This document shows, in pieces, positions 12,470 to 23,640 of a DNA stretch of 64,000 bases (position 1 is its first letter; the number at the start of each line of letters is the position of its first letter). The notes below the pieces were generated by a model. That model ran no database searches. It was given only the letters and a program-made list of their open reading frames with translations, and was not told the DNA's origin. Source of the stretch: Planococcus citri (lineage: Eukaryota > Arthropoda > Insecta > Hemiptera > Pseudococcidae); contig NC_088681.1 in NCBI RefSeq assembly GCF_950023065.1, positions 60,918,836 through 60,982,835 on the forward strand, read 5' to 3'. The position numbers were made by a program, and so were the translations under genes.

Positions 12470-12790
12470 AGAGTGTTTATCGGACATACTATAGAGTGAC
12501 ACATGAGCACATCCTAAAGAAGACACCAAGACCTCAGATCATGTCCCTTTTGCGGTGATAATGAATTTGACGTCAAACATATTATTTTAAACGGTACCAA
12601 CTTCGACAGTGAAAGAAGAAAATATAAAACAAATCTTCTTTTTCTAAAAAATCTTTCAAATCTGGCACATTATCTTTTAGACACAAAATTGTACTTTATT
12701 GTATAAATTATTATGTAACTCGCGAAATAACCTACGAAGGTTGAAGCGAGCTAGGATAATTTTAAATAAAATAAAAAAAATAAAAAAGAT
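12470..12790 (+). pseudogene. 3' tail of a non-LTR retrotransposon (reverse transcriptase C-terminus)
   Basis: From 12535 one frame reads RSCPFCGDNEFDVKHIILNG, then a charged tail to a stop near 12702. This is the Cys-x-x-Cys...His zinc-like motif found at the C-terminus of jockey/R1/I-type ORF2 proteins. It is followed by a short 3' UTR and an A-rich TAAATAAAATAAAA tail ending about 12790. The frame upstream of 12535 appears shifted. This is a 5'-truncated, dead copy. Confidence 0.55.
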
Positions 12791-13021
12791 TCATGTTGAC
12801 AAAAACGCTGGTTCATTTTTAAACACTTTTACAGTATTTTGGGCTCAAAATTGGGACAAAATTCTTAGTACATATCATTGAAAAAAATATCTTGTGACCA
12901 ATTGAAATTCCGAGATGAATAAAATATTATAACAAAAATATTTTTTGAACATTTTTGAAAAATTTTGAAAAAGTTCCAAATTGGGTCATGATTATTGGTA
13001 CGTATTTTTTGAAGAACATAT

Positions 13022-13041
13022 TTGGCGCCCAACGTGGGGCA
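13022..13041 (+). mobile_element. LTR-retrotransposon primer binding site (tRNA-Lys) relic
   Basis: TGGCGCCCAACGTGGGGC matches, over 18 nt, the complement of the 3' end of animal tRNA-Lys(CUU) including CCA, as recalled. The sequence continues ACCAAATATG rather than into a tRNA T-arm, so a primer binding site fits better than a tRNA. The flank ATATTTGG...CCAAATAT makes it a hairpin. A leader-like GC-richer stretch follows to about 13480. LTRs and gag/pol are not recognisable. Confidence 0.5.
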
Positions 13042-13479
13042 CCAAATATGTGGAGAGGTGGGACCTCCTTGCCTTGCAGAGGGAGGTGAAATACTCTACT
13101 ACACAAGGTCAAGCCCAGGGTACCTATACTTGCCAGATATCCTTCGGAAAGATATCTTGTTTCAGAGGTGAAACACCGCGAAATAACTCGAAATGAGTGC
13201 AAATGCAAGTTTAATGGTCTCTGATTGAATAACACAATCATGAAACAATTACATAATACGAAGGCATCAGAAATAAATTATTCCTGATGGAAGCTCTAGT
13301 CTAACAACTTAACCCTAGCCCTAGTGAAAATATACTCGAAGCTTTGGTACTTCTCTGTTCTCAGAGATGGCAGACGTTGAACTAATCCGACATCCGACAG
13401 AGTGCACTACTAGAAGCAGTGCTGCCACTCCAAGGGAACACAACTTCCCTTTAGATGGAAGCTGCAGGCGCATCCCCTA

Positions 13480-15020
13480 TCACTACAAAATGACGCAATC
13501 AATCAAAATGAGTTGAAATTTTTCAAAAAATTCAAATATTTCAACAAAAATGTTTTTTGAGCAATTTTAAAAAATATTGAGTTTAAAATTGAGTCAGGTA
13601 TTTACCGAATTTTTAAAATTTCTGTAGAAAATCAAAAATTTCAAAATTCTTTAAAACTTGCATTTGTTTATGGAAATTTCAGCTTATTTGCAGAAGTAAC
13701 ATTCAAGTCTAAAATTTGTTGGTATTTTTGAAAAAGTGTCATGCGACCTATTAAAAGGGGTTAAAATTTTGCAAGAAGTTCAAATATTCCAACGAAAATG
13801 TTCTTTGAACGTTTTTGTAAAGTTTTTGAGTCCCAGAATTGAGTTATGATTTTCGTGATTTCTGAAGAACCTTATCATATAATTTACGAAACTGGATTAA
13901 AATTTCACCAATAAATCAAAAATTCACATCAAAATTTTGCAAAAAAAGGTCCATAACTTTAAAAAAAATGTTTTTGGACATTTTCCAAAAATCATTACCT
14001 ATTTAATTTTGAGCTTAAAATTTTTCAAAATGTTCAAAAAGCGTATTTGTCAAAATTTTGGAATTTCTCACAACACGTGGTGAGGATTTATAATTTCTTC
14101 TGAAATTTTCATCCAGTTTGATTGGTTATCTCAAAAATTATGACTAAATTTTGAGCTTAAACTTATTCAAAAATATCCAAAAAACATATTTGTCTGAAGA
14201 TTAACTTGGATTTTTTGCAGAATTCCAACCAATTTTAATAAGTTGCATGGCACTTTTTTACGAATACAAAAAACCATGTCCCATGTCTGTAAAAATATTA
14301 GAAAGTCATATATTTTTTTCAAAGTTTCTAAAAGTTAGCAAAACAATTGTGAGATATCGAAATATCAGAAAATGATAATTTTTTTCTAATTTTTTATGTC
14401 TAGCAACAGGTCAAAAATTCGTCGCAAATTTTTTCAAGTTTTTAAAGGTTTGACATTACTTAGATGAATAATTCAACAGTTATTTTCCAAGTTTTGAAAA
14501 GTCAGGGCTGCTGAGAAAGGGGGCAAAGGGGGCAGTTCGCCCTGAGTTCGTGCTTTCTGGAGGGCTCGACAAAAAAAGAGCCTGTGATGAGAAAACCCCC
14601 TCTTTTATTACCTCTCAAAACAAAAATTTTCAAAAGCTTTTTCTCGAGCGAATTCACTTTTTGAAATTTTAAAGTGAAAAAATAAACTTCCGGATAAAAA
14701 GTATCATTTTAAGCCTCTCGAAATGCAAATTTTCAAGAGCTTTGGCCCTCACTTAGGCCAGTTATTTCTTATTTTTCAAAATTAACATCCTAAAAAAAAC
14801 CTTTCAAATTCTAAAATTTTAACAGCGAAAATAAATAAACTTCTTGCATAAAAAACATCGTTTTTAGTTCTCTCAAAAATGAATTACAAGTTTTCAAAAG
14901 TTTCAAACATTTTCGAGGTACGTAAAATTTGGATTTATTGCAAAATTTCAACTCATTTCAATTCATTGCATGGAAATTTTCCAACAATCCCAAAAATCAC
15001 GATCTAATTTTGGGACAATA
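13480..15020. other. Degenerate AT-rich repeat sequence, no gene
   Basis: Motifs such as TTTGAGCTTAAA, CAAAAATCA and TTGCA(T/A)G recur loosely about every 100-150 bp, suggesting an old decayed tandem array. A short GC-rich patch lies at 14510-14560. I see no gene. Confidence 0.35.
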
Positions 15021-15028
15021 TTCATCAA

Positions 15029-15499
15029 TAGAGCTCGGATTTTTATGATTTGTCATATTTTCATTCATCGCAGAAGATCGCGCATATCCTATGGATTTTT
15101 GCGAATCATACAATTCTGAGTGAAATGAGCCCTACTTGTTAGTGCATATTTTGCATATTTTAGCCATTTTTAGCGCATATTCGTCATATTATTTTGGCCA
15201 TGTATTTTTCATTAAAAATCGAAAAACTCGGGGAAAAAATTGAAAAAATGATTTTTTAATTTCTTTTTATCACGTTGAGGCGATTTGTTATGTTGACCTT
15301 AAATTGATTATTCAAAGTAAAATTGAAGACTTGAACATTTTTTTTTTTGAATTTCTCAATTTTCTAGCCTTCTCTTCACCTTTAAAATGAAAAATCCTTT
15401 CTATAGATACCCATATTGATGTTGCATAAAGTGCATATTTTGTCATAATTTGATCAAAATAAGTGCATATTTTTTATGCGCATAAAAATCCGAGCTCTA
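15029..15499. mobile_element. hAT-type MITE with 8-bp target duplication
   Basis: The termini TAGAGCTCGGATTTTTATG (15029-15047) and its reverse complement (15481-15499) are perfect. TTCATCAA flanks it directly at 15021-15028 and 15500-15507, an 8-bp target site duplication. The length is 471 bp without coding capacity. An 8-bp duplication and the A at position 2 and G at position 5 of the terminus fit hAT elements. Confidence 0.9.
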
Positions 15500-15599
15500 T
15501 TCATCAAAAATGCTCAAATACATTTCGGAATATGTAATTCAGTTTCTCCTCCCATTTTTTGCCGATTTATGGTCTCGTTCACAACTAATAAAGTTATGG

Positions 15600-18476
15600 A
15601 AAAATTTTCAAAACGATGATGATTTGTTCACTCGAATATTTTCATAAAATACTACGATCCCAAATCCAATCACAATTTCTTCAAAATGAATAAATACTCC
15701 ATTAGTTTCCAAAAAATCGACGGAGGCTTCAAAACGACTTGAAATCCACCTACACTCGACTTCATAGCATGATGCAATCAGTTTACAGAATGAATTTCCT
15801 TTTTCAACTGCAGCATTTTTTAATGAAATTTTGTGGAAATTTAAAGTTTCAAAAATTGGAAGTTTCAAGAATTTTCAAAAAGTCGTTAAAGTCTCTAAAA
15901 TGACTTAAATCCACCAGAAGTCAACTTAATTGCGTACTTAAGCTAGACTGCAGTGTGAATTTCGGATTTCCAACGTCATTTTATGAAATTTTGTGGAAAT
16001 TTCAAGTTTCAAAAATCTACCGGAGGCTCCAGAACTGCTCAAAACAGTTTGAAATCATTTTCAATCGATTTGGTAGGTCGAAAATAAGAAATATACCAAA
16101 TTTTAGCATTCTAGGTCAATTTGGTGAAATTTTGATTTTTTGCTCATTTTTTGGCCAAGATTTGATTTTCAAAAATTCTCCAAAAACTGAAAAATGGGCT
16201 TTAGCTCTTGAAATTTTGGCTGGTGATGAATTTTAGCACGCTCTTACGATCTGGATCCGTCTAGTTCAAAAAATGTTGTGCGAGTCCTACTTTGGAAAGC
16301 AAAATCTGTGATTTTGGCTGATCTGTCGATCAAAATGGTCACCATTTTGTTAATAAGGGCAATAGTCCGGCATATGACAATAGGAGTAATTGCACCCCAC
16401 CCCCGCCGATCCTCCGGGACAACTTTTTTCTTAAAGAGGACATCCTAAGGAACATTTTAAAGCAAACTTGCAACAAAAAAAGTTGGCCTTACTCACAAAA
16501 TGGCGGCCATTTTGATTGACAGGTCAGCCGGAATCGCAGTTTTTGCGTTTTAACATAGTCAAACTTTACAAAAGTAGATCGAAAGATCACGCAAAAATTT
16601 ATCACCTGTCAAAATTTCAAGTGCTAAAGTGCGTTTATCGATTTTTGGTGAATTTTTGAAAATCGAATTTAGGCCAAAAATGAGGGGAAAAATCAAAATT
16701 TTACCAAATTGACCAAGAAAGCTGAAATTTGAGATATACCCTATTTTCGACATGCCAAATCGATTGGAAACGGTTTCAACCCGTTTTGAGCAGTTCTGGA
16801 GCCTCCAGCAGATTTTTGAAACTCGAAATTCCCACAAAATTCCATCCAATTGGAGTTGTAAAGCTGAAATTTATTCTAAAAACTAATTTCAATACGCTAC
16901 GAAGTACTGCAGATGAATTTCAAGTCGTTTTGGATCCTCCAGCGAATTTTCGAAAATTCCTGAAGCCTCTAGCAGATTTTTGAAACTTTGAATTTTCACA
17001 AAATTTCATCAAATAATGGAGATGGAAAGCTGAAATTTACTTTACACTCCAATTTTAACACTCTCTGAAGACTTGAGAGCATGCAACGACTTTTTTGAAA
17101 ATTACTGGAAAAATGTCATCAAACTAAGATGGAGAGTCGAAATTCATTCTGCAAACTAATTTCAATACGCTACGAAGTTGACTGCTGGTGAATTTCAAGT
17201 CGTTTTGGAGCCTCCAGCAACTTTTTGAAAGGTTGTATGACGTTTTTTTGGAAAATTTAAATTTCCTAAAAGTAGCTGGAAGCTTTAAAACCATTTGAAA
17301 CCACCATGTAGTCTGCGAAGTAAATTTCAGCTTGCCAACTCCATTTGATAAATTAATGTTGGGGAAATTTCAAGTTTCAAAAATCTACTGGAGGCTCCAG
17401 TAATTTTCAAAAAAGTTGCTGGAGGTCCTGAAATGACTTGAACCCACCTGAAGTCGTCTTCAGAGGGTGTTAAAATTGGAGTGTAGAATAAATTTCAGAT
17501 TTCCATCTTCATTTGATGAAATTTTGTGAAAATTTAAAGTTTCAAAAATCTGCTGGAAGCTCCAGTAATTTTCAAAAAAAGTCGCTGGATGCCCTAAAAT
17601 TACTTGAGCCCACCTGAAGTCGTCTTCGGAGGGTGTTAAAATTGGAGTGTAAAGTAAATTTCAGCTTATTTCCATCTCCATTTGATGAAATTTTGTGAAA
17701 ATTTAAAGTTTCAAAAATCTGCTAGAGGCTTCAGGAATTTTCGAAAATCCGCTGGAGGATCCAAAACGACTTGAAATTTACCTGCAGTACTTCGTAGCGT
17801 ATTGAAATTAGTTTTTAGAATAAATTTTAGCTTTACAACTCCAATTTGATAGAATTTTGTGGGAATTTCGAGTTTCAAAAATCTGCTGGAGGCTCCATGA
17901 ACTGCTCAAAACGGGTAGAAACCGTTTCCAATCGATTTGGCATGTCGAAAATAGGGTATATCCCAAATTTCAGCTTTCTTGGTCAATTTGGTAAAATTTT
18001 GATTTTTTCCTTCATTTTTGGCCTAAATTCGATTTTCAAAAATTCACCAAAAATCGAAAAATGCACTTTAACACTTGAAATTTTGTTAGGTGATAAATTT
18101 TTGCATGATCTTTCGATCTACCTTGTAAAGTTTGAAAAAGTTTGTGCAAGACCTATGTTAAAACGCAAAATCTGCGAATTCAGCTGACCTGTCAATCAAA
18201 ATGGCCGCCATTTTGTAAGTAAGGCCAACTTTTTTTTTTAGCAAGTTTGCTTTAAAATGTTCCTTAGGATGTCCTCTTTAAGAAAAAAGTTGTCCCGAAG
18301 GATCGGCGGGGGGGGGGTGCAATTACTCCTATAGTCATATGCCGGACTACAACTTTTTTATAGCAAGTTTGCTTTAAAATTTTCCTTAAGATGTCTCCTT
18401 CAGAAAAACGTTTTCCTAGAAAGTGGGTGGGGGAGGGGGGTGCAGTAATTCCTATTGTCATATTATGCCGGACTAT
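15600..18476. mobile_element. Complex foldback element: direct, inverted and direct copies
   Basis: The block at 16365-17100 is a long imperfect inverted copy of 17430-18347. A further diverged copy in the same orientation as the right arm lies at about 15640-16360. Outer ends share ATAGTCCGGCAT (16362) and ATGCCGGACTAT (ending 18476); the same end also occurs internally near 18345. Shared landmarks are AAATGG(C/T)CNCCATTTTG, CAATCGATTTGG and TACGAAGT(A/T). Interior frames are short and mirror one another across the arms, so they are not genes. The foldback was probably grown by nested insertion. Confidence 0.8.
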
Positions 18477-20826
18477 AAATGTCCATAGTCAGAATCACAC
18501 CTCCCTCCCTCTCCTCATAACTCAACTATTCTACAACCCACATCACACACACCTCTCCAAATCCCACCTCGAATAATTTCTCAGCAAAAATTGCTCGTAA
18601 ATAGAGCAAAACGCGTTAAAAAAAAAAAAAGTCGACAATAATTTTCAATTTAAATCTCACGCAGTTATCATAAACAACAAACAACAGACCCCCTGCCACG
18701 TCACCTCATTCGACAAAACGAACAGGAAAAATACAAAACACATAAAAAGTCAAAAGCTCGCGACGACGACGACGACAACGAAGAAGGGAGAAAATAAAAA
18801 TATAAAAACAGCATAACCAAAAAGGCAAGGCACACAAGGCCAGCAAAGCAACGCGTAATAAAAGAAGAGAATCTAGATGAAAGGGGTGTGAGCTGGGATG
18901 TGACGTCTGGTATCCGAAGGGAAATAGTGCGGTCTTAGCTGTCACGCGAAATAGCCATAAAAATGAAAACAAATCCTACTCCAGCGACTTATGGATAGGT
19001 ACTCGTATATTGTACGTATACATGTATGTACTTTTAGTCGACGTGTGGCATGTACGTACACAACGAAGCAGACGAGACCTTGTCTAAATTCCCGCGGGAA
19101 ATAATACGCATAGCATAATGTTAAGTCTATGACAAGAAGCCACCACACTTTGTGCTGCCGCATCCGGCAACTCTCTCCTTGATCCCTACCTTGTCTTTTT
19201 TTTTTTGCTTTTGAGTATTACGTATATGTAAGATGGAAGTTATGTGAAACATTTATACGATACAAAATTGAATTTAAAAATGTATACGACTTTTATAAAC
19301 CTACTCTCGGAGTAGAAAATTGTACAAAGCGAACAACCCAAAAACGATGAAAACATGGAACAAAAAAAAGCAAAGCGAAAAACATCAAATATAAAATACG
19401 AGTACGTCTTGACGAAGTTTTCGTACATTCTGGTTTCTCGAGCTCTTTTTAAGCCCCTTTCTTATAATCGGCTAATTCTCGTAGACGATGAGATGTGGTT
19501 GGGTTGTCATTCATTTTTTTTTCATCGCAGCTGACAAATATTTCGCTCATTTCTACAAACGAGACTTTAAAATACATTTCCAACGACGATACGTTCTTCG
19601 AAAATGACAAATAAAAGCTAGATATGCATCAGAGGAACAGACAAGGAACTGAGCAATAATAAAGGCAAGTATAGAAACTCACACCTTCTATCTTTTTTCA
19701 TAATATAGCTTTTGAACGAACTTCTATAAGGAGAGGTAAAAAATACCTTACTTATAAAAGATATAGCTATCATACGTACATAATGTAGCTACAAAATCGC
19801 TCGAGCATATGTCGCTTAACGTTTCAAATTGCATTCGACGATGAAAAAGAGCCTGGGAAATTGCGATGCAAACTGACGCGCTTCCTCAAGTTTCCCAAAG
19901 CGTGCCTCATTTTTCTCTGGCGTTATTCGGAGAACGAGAATTTATCAAGAGTTAATAATGACGAGCTTATATGAGGATAAACTCGCAGACGATAAAGCTA
20001 TAAGGTGAAAGGGAAAAAAATCACTCGAATGAATACGATGCTATACGAGTACACAGAAATGTACTCGGAGAAGAAATCTAAAAGTTGTGAAGTTGGCGTT
20101 ATTTTTGAGAAAGAGATACGATATATAAAACGTAGGTATTCGATTGCTCTATTGCTCGATTCAATGCATGTGGAATGTCGCATGAATGAAGTCTTTTTCG
20201 CGAATGTGTGTCTGTTTGAAATGAGAGTTGGGTATTTTGTCGTGCTTTAGTGGTGAAATTTTTTCATACAACTTTATAGAGTGTGTTTGAGAACAGAGAG
20301 AGGAAGATGGAATCCTTCTCCGACTCACCTCTATTTTCATGTAAGCAATTGGTTACTTGATCACGAGTATTTTTAAGATGTACTCTGCCGGCCCTCAGTT
20401 TGTCTGAAAATAATATAAGTAGGCCAAATTAGTTACACGGTGATCGAATGAGTTGCCTATACTTTTACTGCCTGCAACGAGCATACACCTGCTGCCATGA
20501 ACAACTTATTATAAATAGACCCACATTATCTCCTCTTTATTTTCGTACAAGTACCATAAGTTAGTAATTTTCAACAATAAATTATCAAAAAATACGACAT
20601 GGAATATGTTTTTTTTTACGCTTTTGGGTCAGCAAAGAAATGGAAAAGAATGCTGAAGGAATTTCAGTTCAAAAGTAGTAAGCTGATGTTGGAGGTCTTG
20701 TTAGACTGTTGGACTTGTGTGAAAAATTTATATTAATTAACATTTTTGATCATTTTTTATAATTAAATTTTTTTATGAATTTTCGCACTAAAAAATAACC
20801 TACAAAATGAATTTTTGAATTTTTAC
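18477..20826. other. Gene-free region of more complex sequence
   Basis: Less repetitive and richer in CG-containing words than its neighbours, with a CGACGACGACGACGACAACG run at 18760-18780 and many TACGAGTAC/GTACGTA words. It could hold regulatory or UTR sequence of a gene not recognised here. I found no exon chain with matching phases. Confidence 0.4.
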
Positions 20827-22411
20827 AAAGGAGGAGTATTGATAAGGCCATTTTTTGGGCCCGGACAATTACCGACTCGACCACTGTTAAAATGTTGTAA
20901 TAAATATCCCAAATACGAATCCGCGTAGTTAGTTAACTCAAAATGACAAATTTTTTGAGCTCCAGGGGTTCTCAAAGTTGCGAATAAAAAAATAATTTTA
21001 GGAACCACTGAGTATTATTTTCAAAACCTTTTTCAGCGCAATATATCTGTTTGAACCTAATAAACGTTATGCGAGGTGATTTTTTTTTATTTTCGACCCT
21101 CGGGGCCAGAAATTGGAGGGCTTTGATTTTTTGAAAATTTTGGAACCACCTACCCCTTTGAACCTCGCGAAAAAGCTTTTTACAGTTTATTAGTATCCAA
21201 AAGACCTCCATCATACCAAATTTTTAACTCAATAAAATTTTGGGCTGGTACTCAAAAATTCAATTTTCCAATTTTTCGTAATTCCGATATTTTGGGAACC
21301 CCTAGAAAAATAAAAATCTGCAATTTGCGCCAAACGTAACGTTTTGAGTTACTTATATATTCAATTACCCAGATGAAAACGTTTAATTAAGCTCCCTTTT
21401 TATTTGTAATTTTGAACCGCTTTTTTGGAGACCCCACTTTAGGCACCCCTAAAAAAAGGCATTTATGCATATTTTTTCAAACAAATTGAAAAAATTACAT
21501 TTGAAACACTCTAGCAAGTGCTCGATAATTTTTCATTGGATTTTTCTTGTAACTCTCAAAATTGAGCTTTTTTTGACCAAATTCTGAGATCTAACTCTTC
21601 GAAATGACGTGAAAATAACGTTTTGACGATTTCAACGAAGTATAAATGTCAGAATTTGACCCCAAATAGCTCAATTTTGGAAGTTGCAGGAAAAATCAAA
21701 TGAAAAATTCTCGAGCACTCGCTAGTGCATTTCAAATGCAAATTATTCAAATTATTTGAAAAAATATGCATAAACGCCTTTTCTAGGGGTGTCTAAAGTG
21801 GGGGGCTCTAAAGAAAGGGTTCAAAATTACGAATATAGAGAAACCTCAATTAAACTGTTTAATCAAGATAGTTGAATAAATGCCTCAAAATGTTACGTTT
21901 AGCGCAAATCGAAGGTTTCTAGTTTTCCAAGGGTTCCCAAAATATCGAAATTACAAAAAATTGGAAAATTGGATTCTTGAGTACCAGCGCAAAATTTTAT
22001 TGAGCTCATAATTTTGTAGGATGGAGGTCTTTCGAATACTAATAAACGGTGAAAAGCTTTTTAGCGAGGCTCAAAGGGGTAGGTTCAAAATATCGGTTCC
22101 AAAATTTTCCAAAAATCAAAACCCTCCCAATTTTTGCCCCCGAGGGTCGAAAACGGAAAAATCACCTCGCATAACATTTATCAGGTTCAAACAGATATAT
22201 TACGCTGAAAAAGTTTTTGAAAATAATACTCAGTGGTTCCTAAAATTATTTTTTTATTCACAACTTTGGGAACCCCTGGAGCTCAAAAAATGGTCATTTT
22301 TGGTCAATTTACCACGGATTCGTATTTGGGACATTCATTACAACATTTTAAGAGTGGTTGAGTCGATAACTGTCCGGCCCTAAAAAATGGCCTTATCGAT
22401 ACTCCTCCTTT
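20827..22411. mobile_element. 1.6-kb foldback element (near-complete palindrome)
   Basis: The ends AAAGGAGGAGTAT (20827) and ATACTCCTCCTTT (ending 22411) are complementary, and the complementarity continues inward through almost the whole element with mismatches. Examples are GGGCCCGGACAATTACCGAC with GATAACTGTCCGGCCC, and GCGAGGTGATTTTT with AAAAATCACCTCGC. The centre is near 21620. There is no transposase; frames at 20972-21214 and 22021-22383 are mirror images of each other. Confidence 0.85.
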
Positions 22412-22980
22412 TTAAAGATTTTAAATTTTTACGAATTTTTAAAGGTTTAAAATTTTTACAAATTCTCAAAGATTTTAAATTCTTATCTACAAATTCTCAA
22501 AGATTTCAAATCCTTACAAATTTTCAAAATTTTTAAATTTTTACCAATTTTAAACATTTTAAATTTTTACAAATTTTTACCAATTTCATAGATTTAAAAT
22601 TTTTACAAATTTTATTTTTAAATTAAAATTCCAAAATGAAAATTTCCAGGATCAAAAATCTCATCGTTATTTGACCATGTTTTATTCTAAGATCGTCATT
22701 GAGTGAAAATTTTGCCAAATCCATACTCTATTTTTAAAGATTTCAAATTTTTACAAATCTTCAAGGATTTTTAATTTTCACCAATTTTAAAGAATACAAA
22801 TTTTTACTACCTAATTCTTACAAATTTTCAAAGATTTCAAATTTTTACAAATTATTAAAAATTTTGTTTTTAAATTAAAATTCTAAAATGAAAATTTCCA
22901 GAATCAAAAACCTCATCGTTATTTGACCGTGTTTTATTCTAAGATCATAATTAAGTGAAAATTTAGCCAAATCCATACTC
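22412..22980. repeat. Low-complexity TTTTACAAATTTTCAAAGATT array
   Basis: Short AT-rich units like TTTTTACAAATTTT and CAAAGATTT repeat irregularly. Two longer copies of about 250 bp (at about 22610-22720 and 22860-22985) share AAATTTCCAG(G/A)ATCAAAAA and TGTTTTATTCTAAGATC. Confidence 0.6.
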
Positions 22981-22984
22981 TATG

Positions 22985-23640
22985 GCCGTTTATAAGACCC
23001 ATTGACCCATCTGGCTGGCTTCTCAAGGTCGTCTATCTGTCTGCCAGGCCTCTTAGCGTTAATTGACCCGTCAGTATATGCTTCTCAAGATCGTTGGTCT
23101 GTTTTTCTAGCCACATAAGGTCATTGACTCGTCTGTCTGGTCTCTGAAAGTTGTGTGTGTGTTTGTCTGTCTTCCTCGAAGACGTCGCTGTCCACCTATG
23201 TGACCTCTTTGTGCCATTGACTCACCTATCTGGCTACTTAAGGTCACCTGTTAAGGTGATTGACCCATCTTTCTGGCCTCATCGAGGTCACTGACCTCAA
23301 TAACTAGCCACTCAAGGTTGCTGCGTGACTGTTTGGCATCGTCCAAGGATATTTGTCTGCTTATATCTGGGTTCCCAAGGTCAATGACCCACCTTTCTGG
23401 CTTCACAAGGTCGTACACGTCTATCTGTCTGACCTCTTAAGGTCATTGACCTGTCTGTCTGTTCTTTCAAGGTCGTCTAATACCTGTCTGGTCTGGCGAG
23501 GTCATTGACCTACATGTCTACCTGTCCTCTTAAGATATTGATCCATCTGTCTCGCCTCCCAAAGTCGTCTGTTTTTGCGCCTGTCTGACCTCTTGAGGTC
23601 ATTGACCCGTTAGTATGGCTTCTCAAGGTCGTCTATGGTG
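22985..23640. repeat. GC-richer minisatellite containing AGGTCA inverted-repeat palindromes
   Basis: Degenerate units of about 60-80 bp combine CTGTCTGxCCTC, TCAAGGTCGTCT and AAGGTCATTGACC. Three units hold a perfect AGGTCA-N-TGACCT palindrome (23285-23297, 23440-23452, 23499-23511); others have one mismatch (23378-23390, 23596-23608, and an outlier at 23980-23992). No open frame of note crosses it. Confidence 0.8.

Noticed and set aside
15955..18187. Frames such as 15955-16236, 16559-16849 and 17846-18187 with similar peptides
   Set aside because: They are copies of one foldback arm read in both orientations, without a start, domain or splice context.
21000..22383. Similar frames at 20972-21214 (minus) and 22021-22383 (plus)
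   Set aside because: They are the two arms of one palindromic element.
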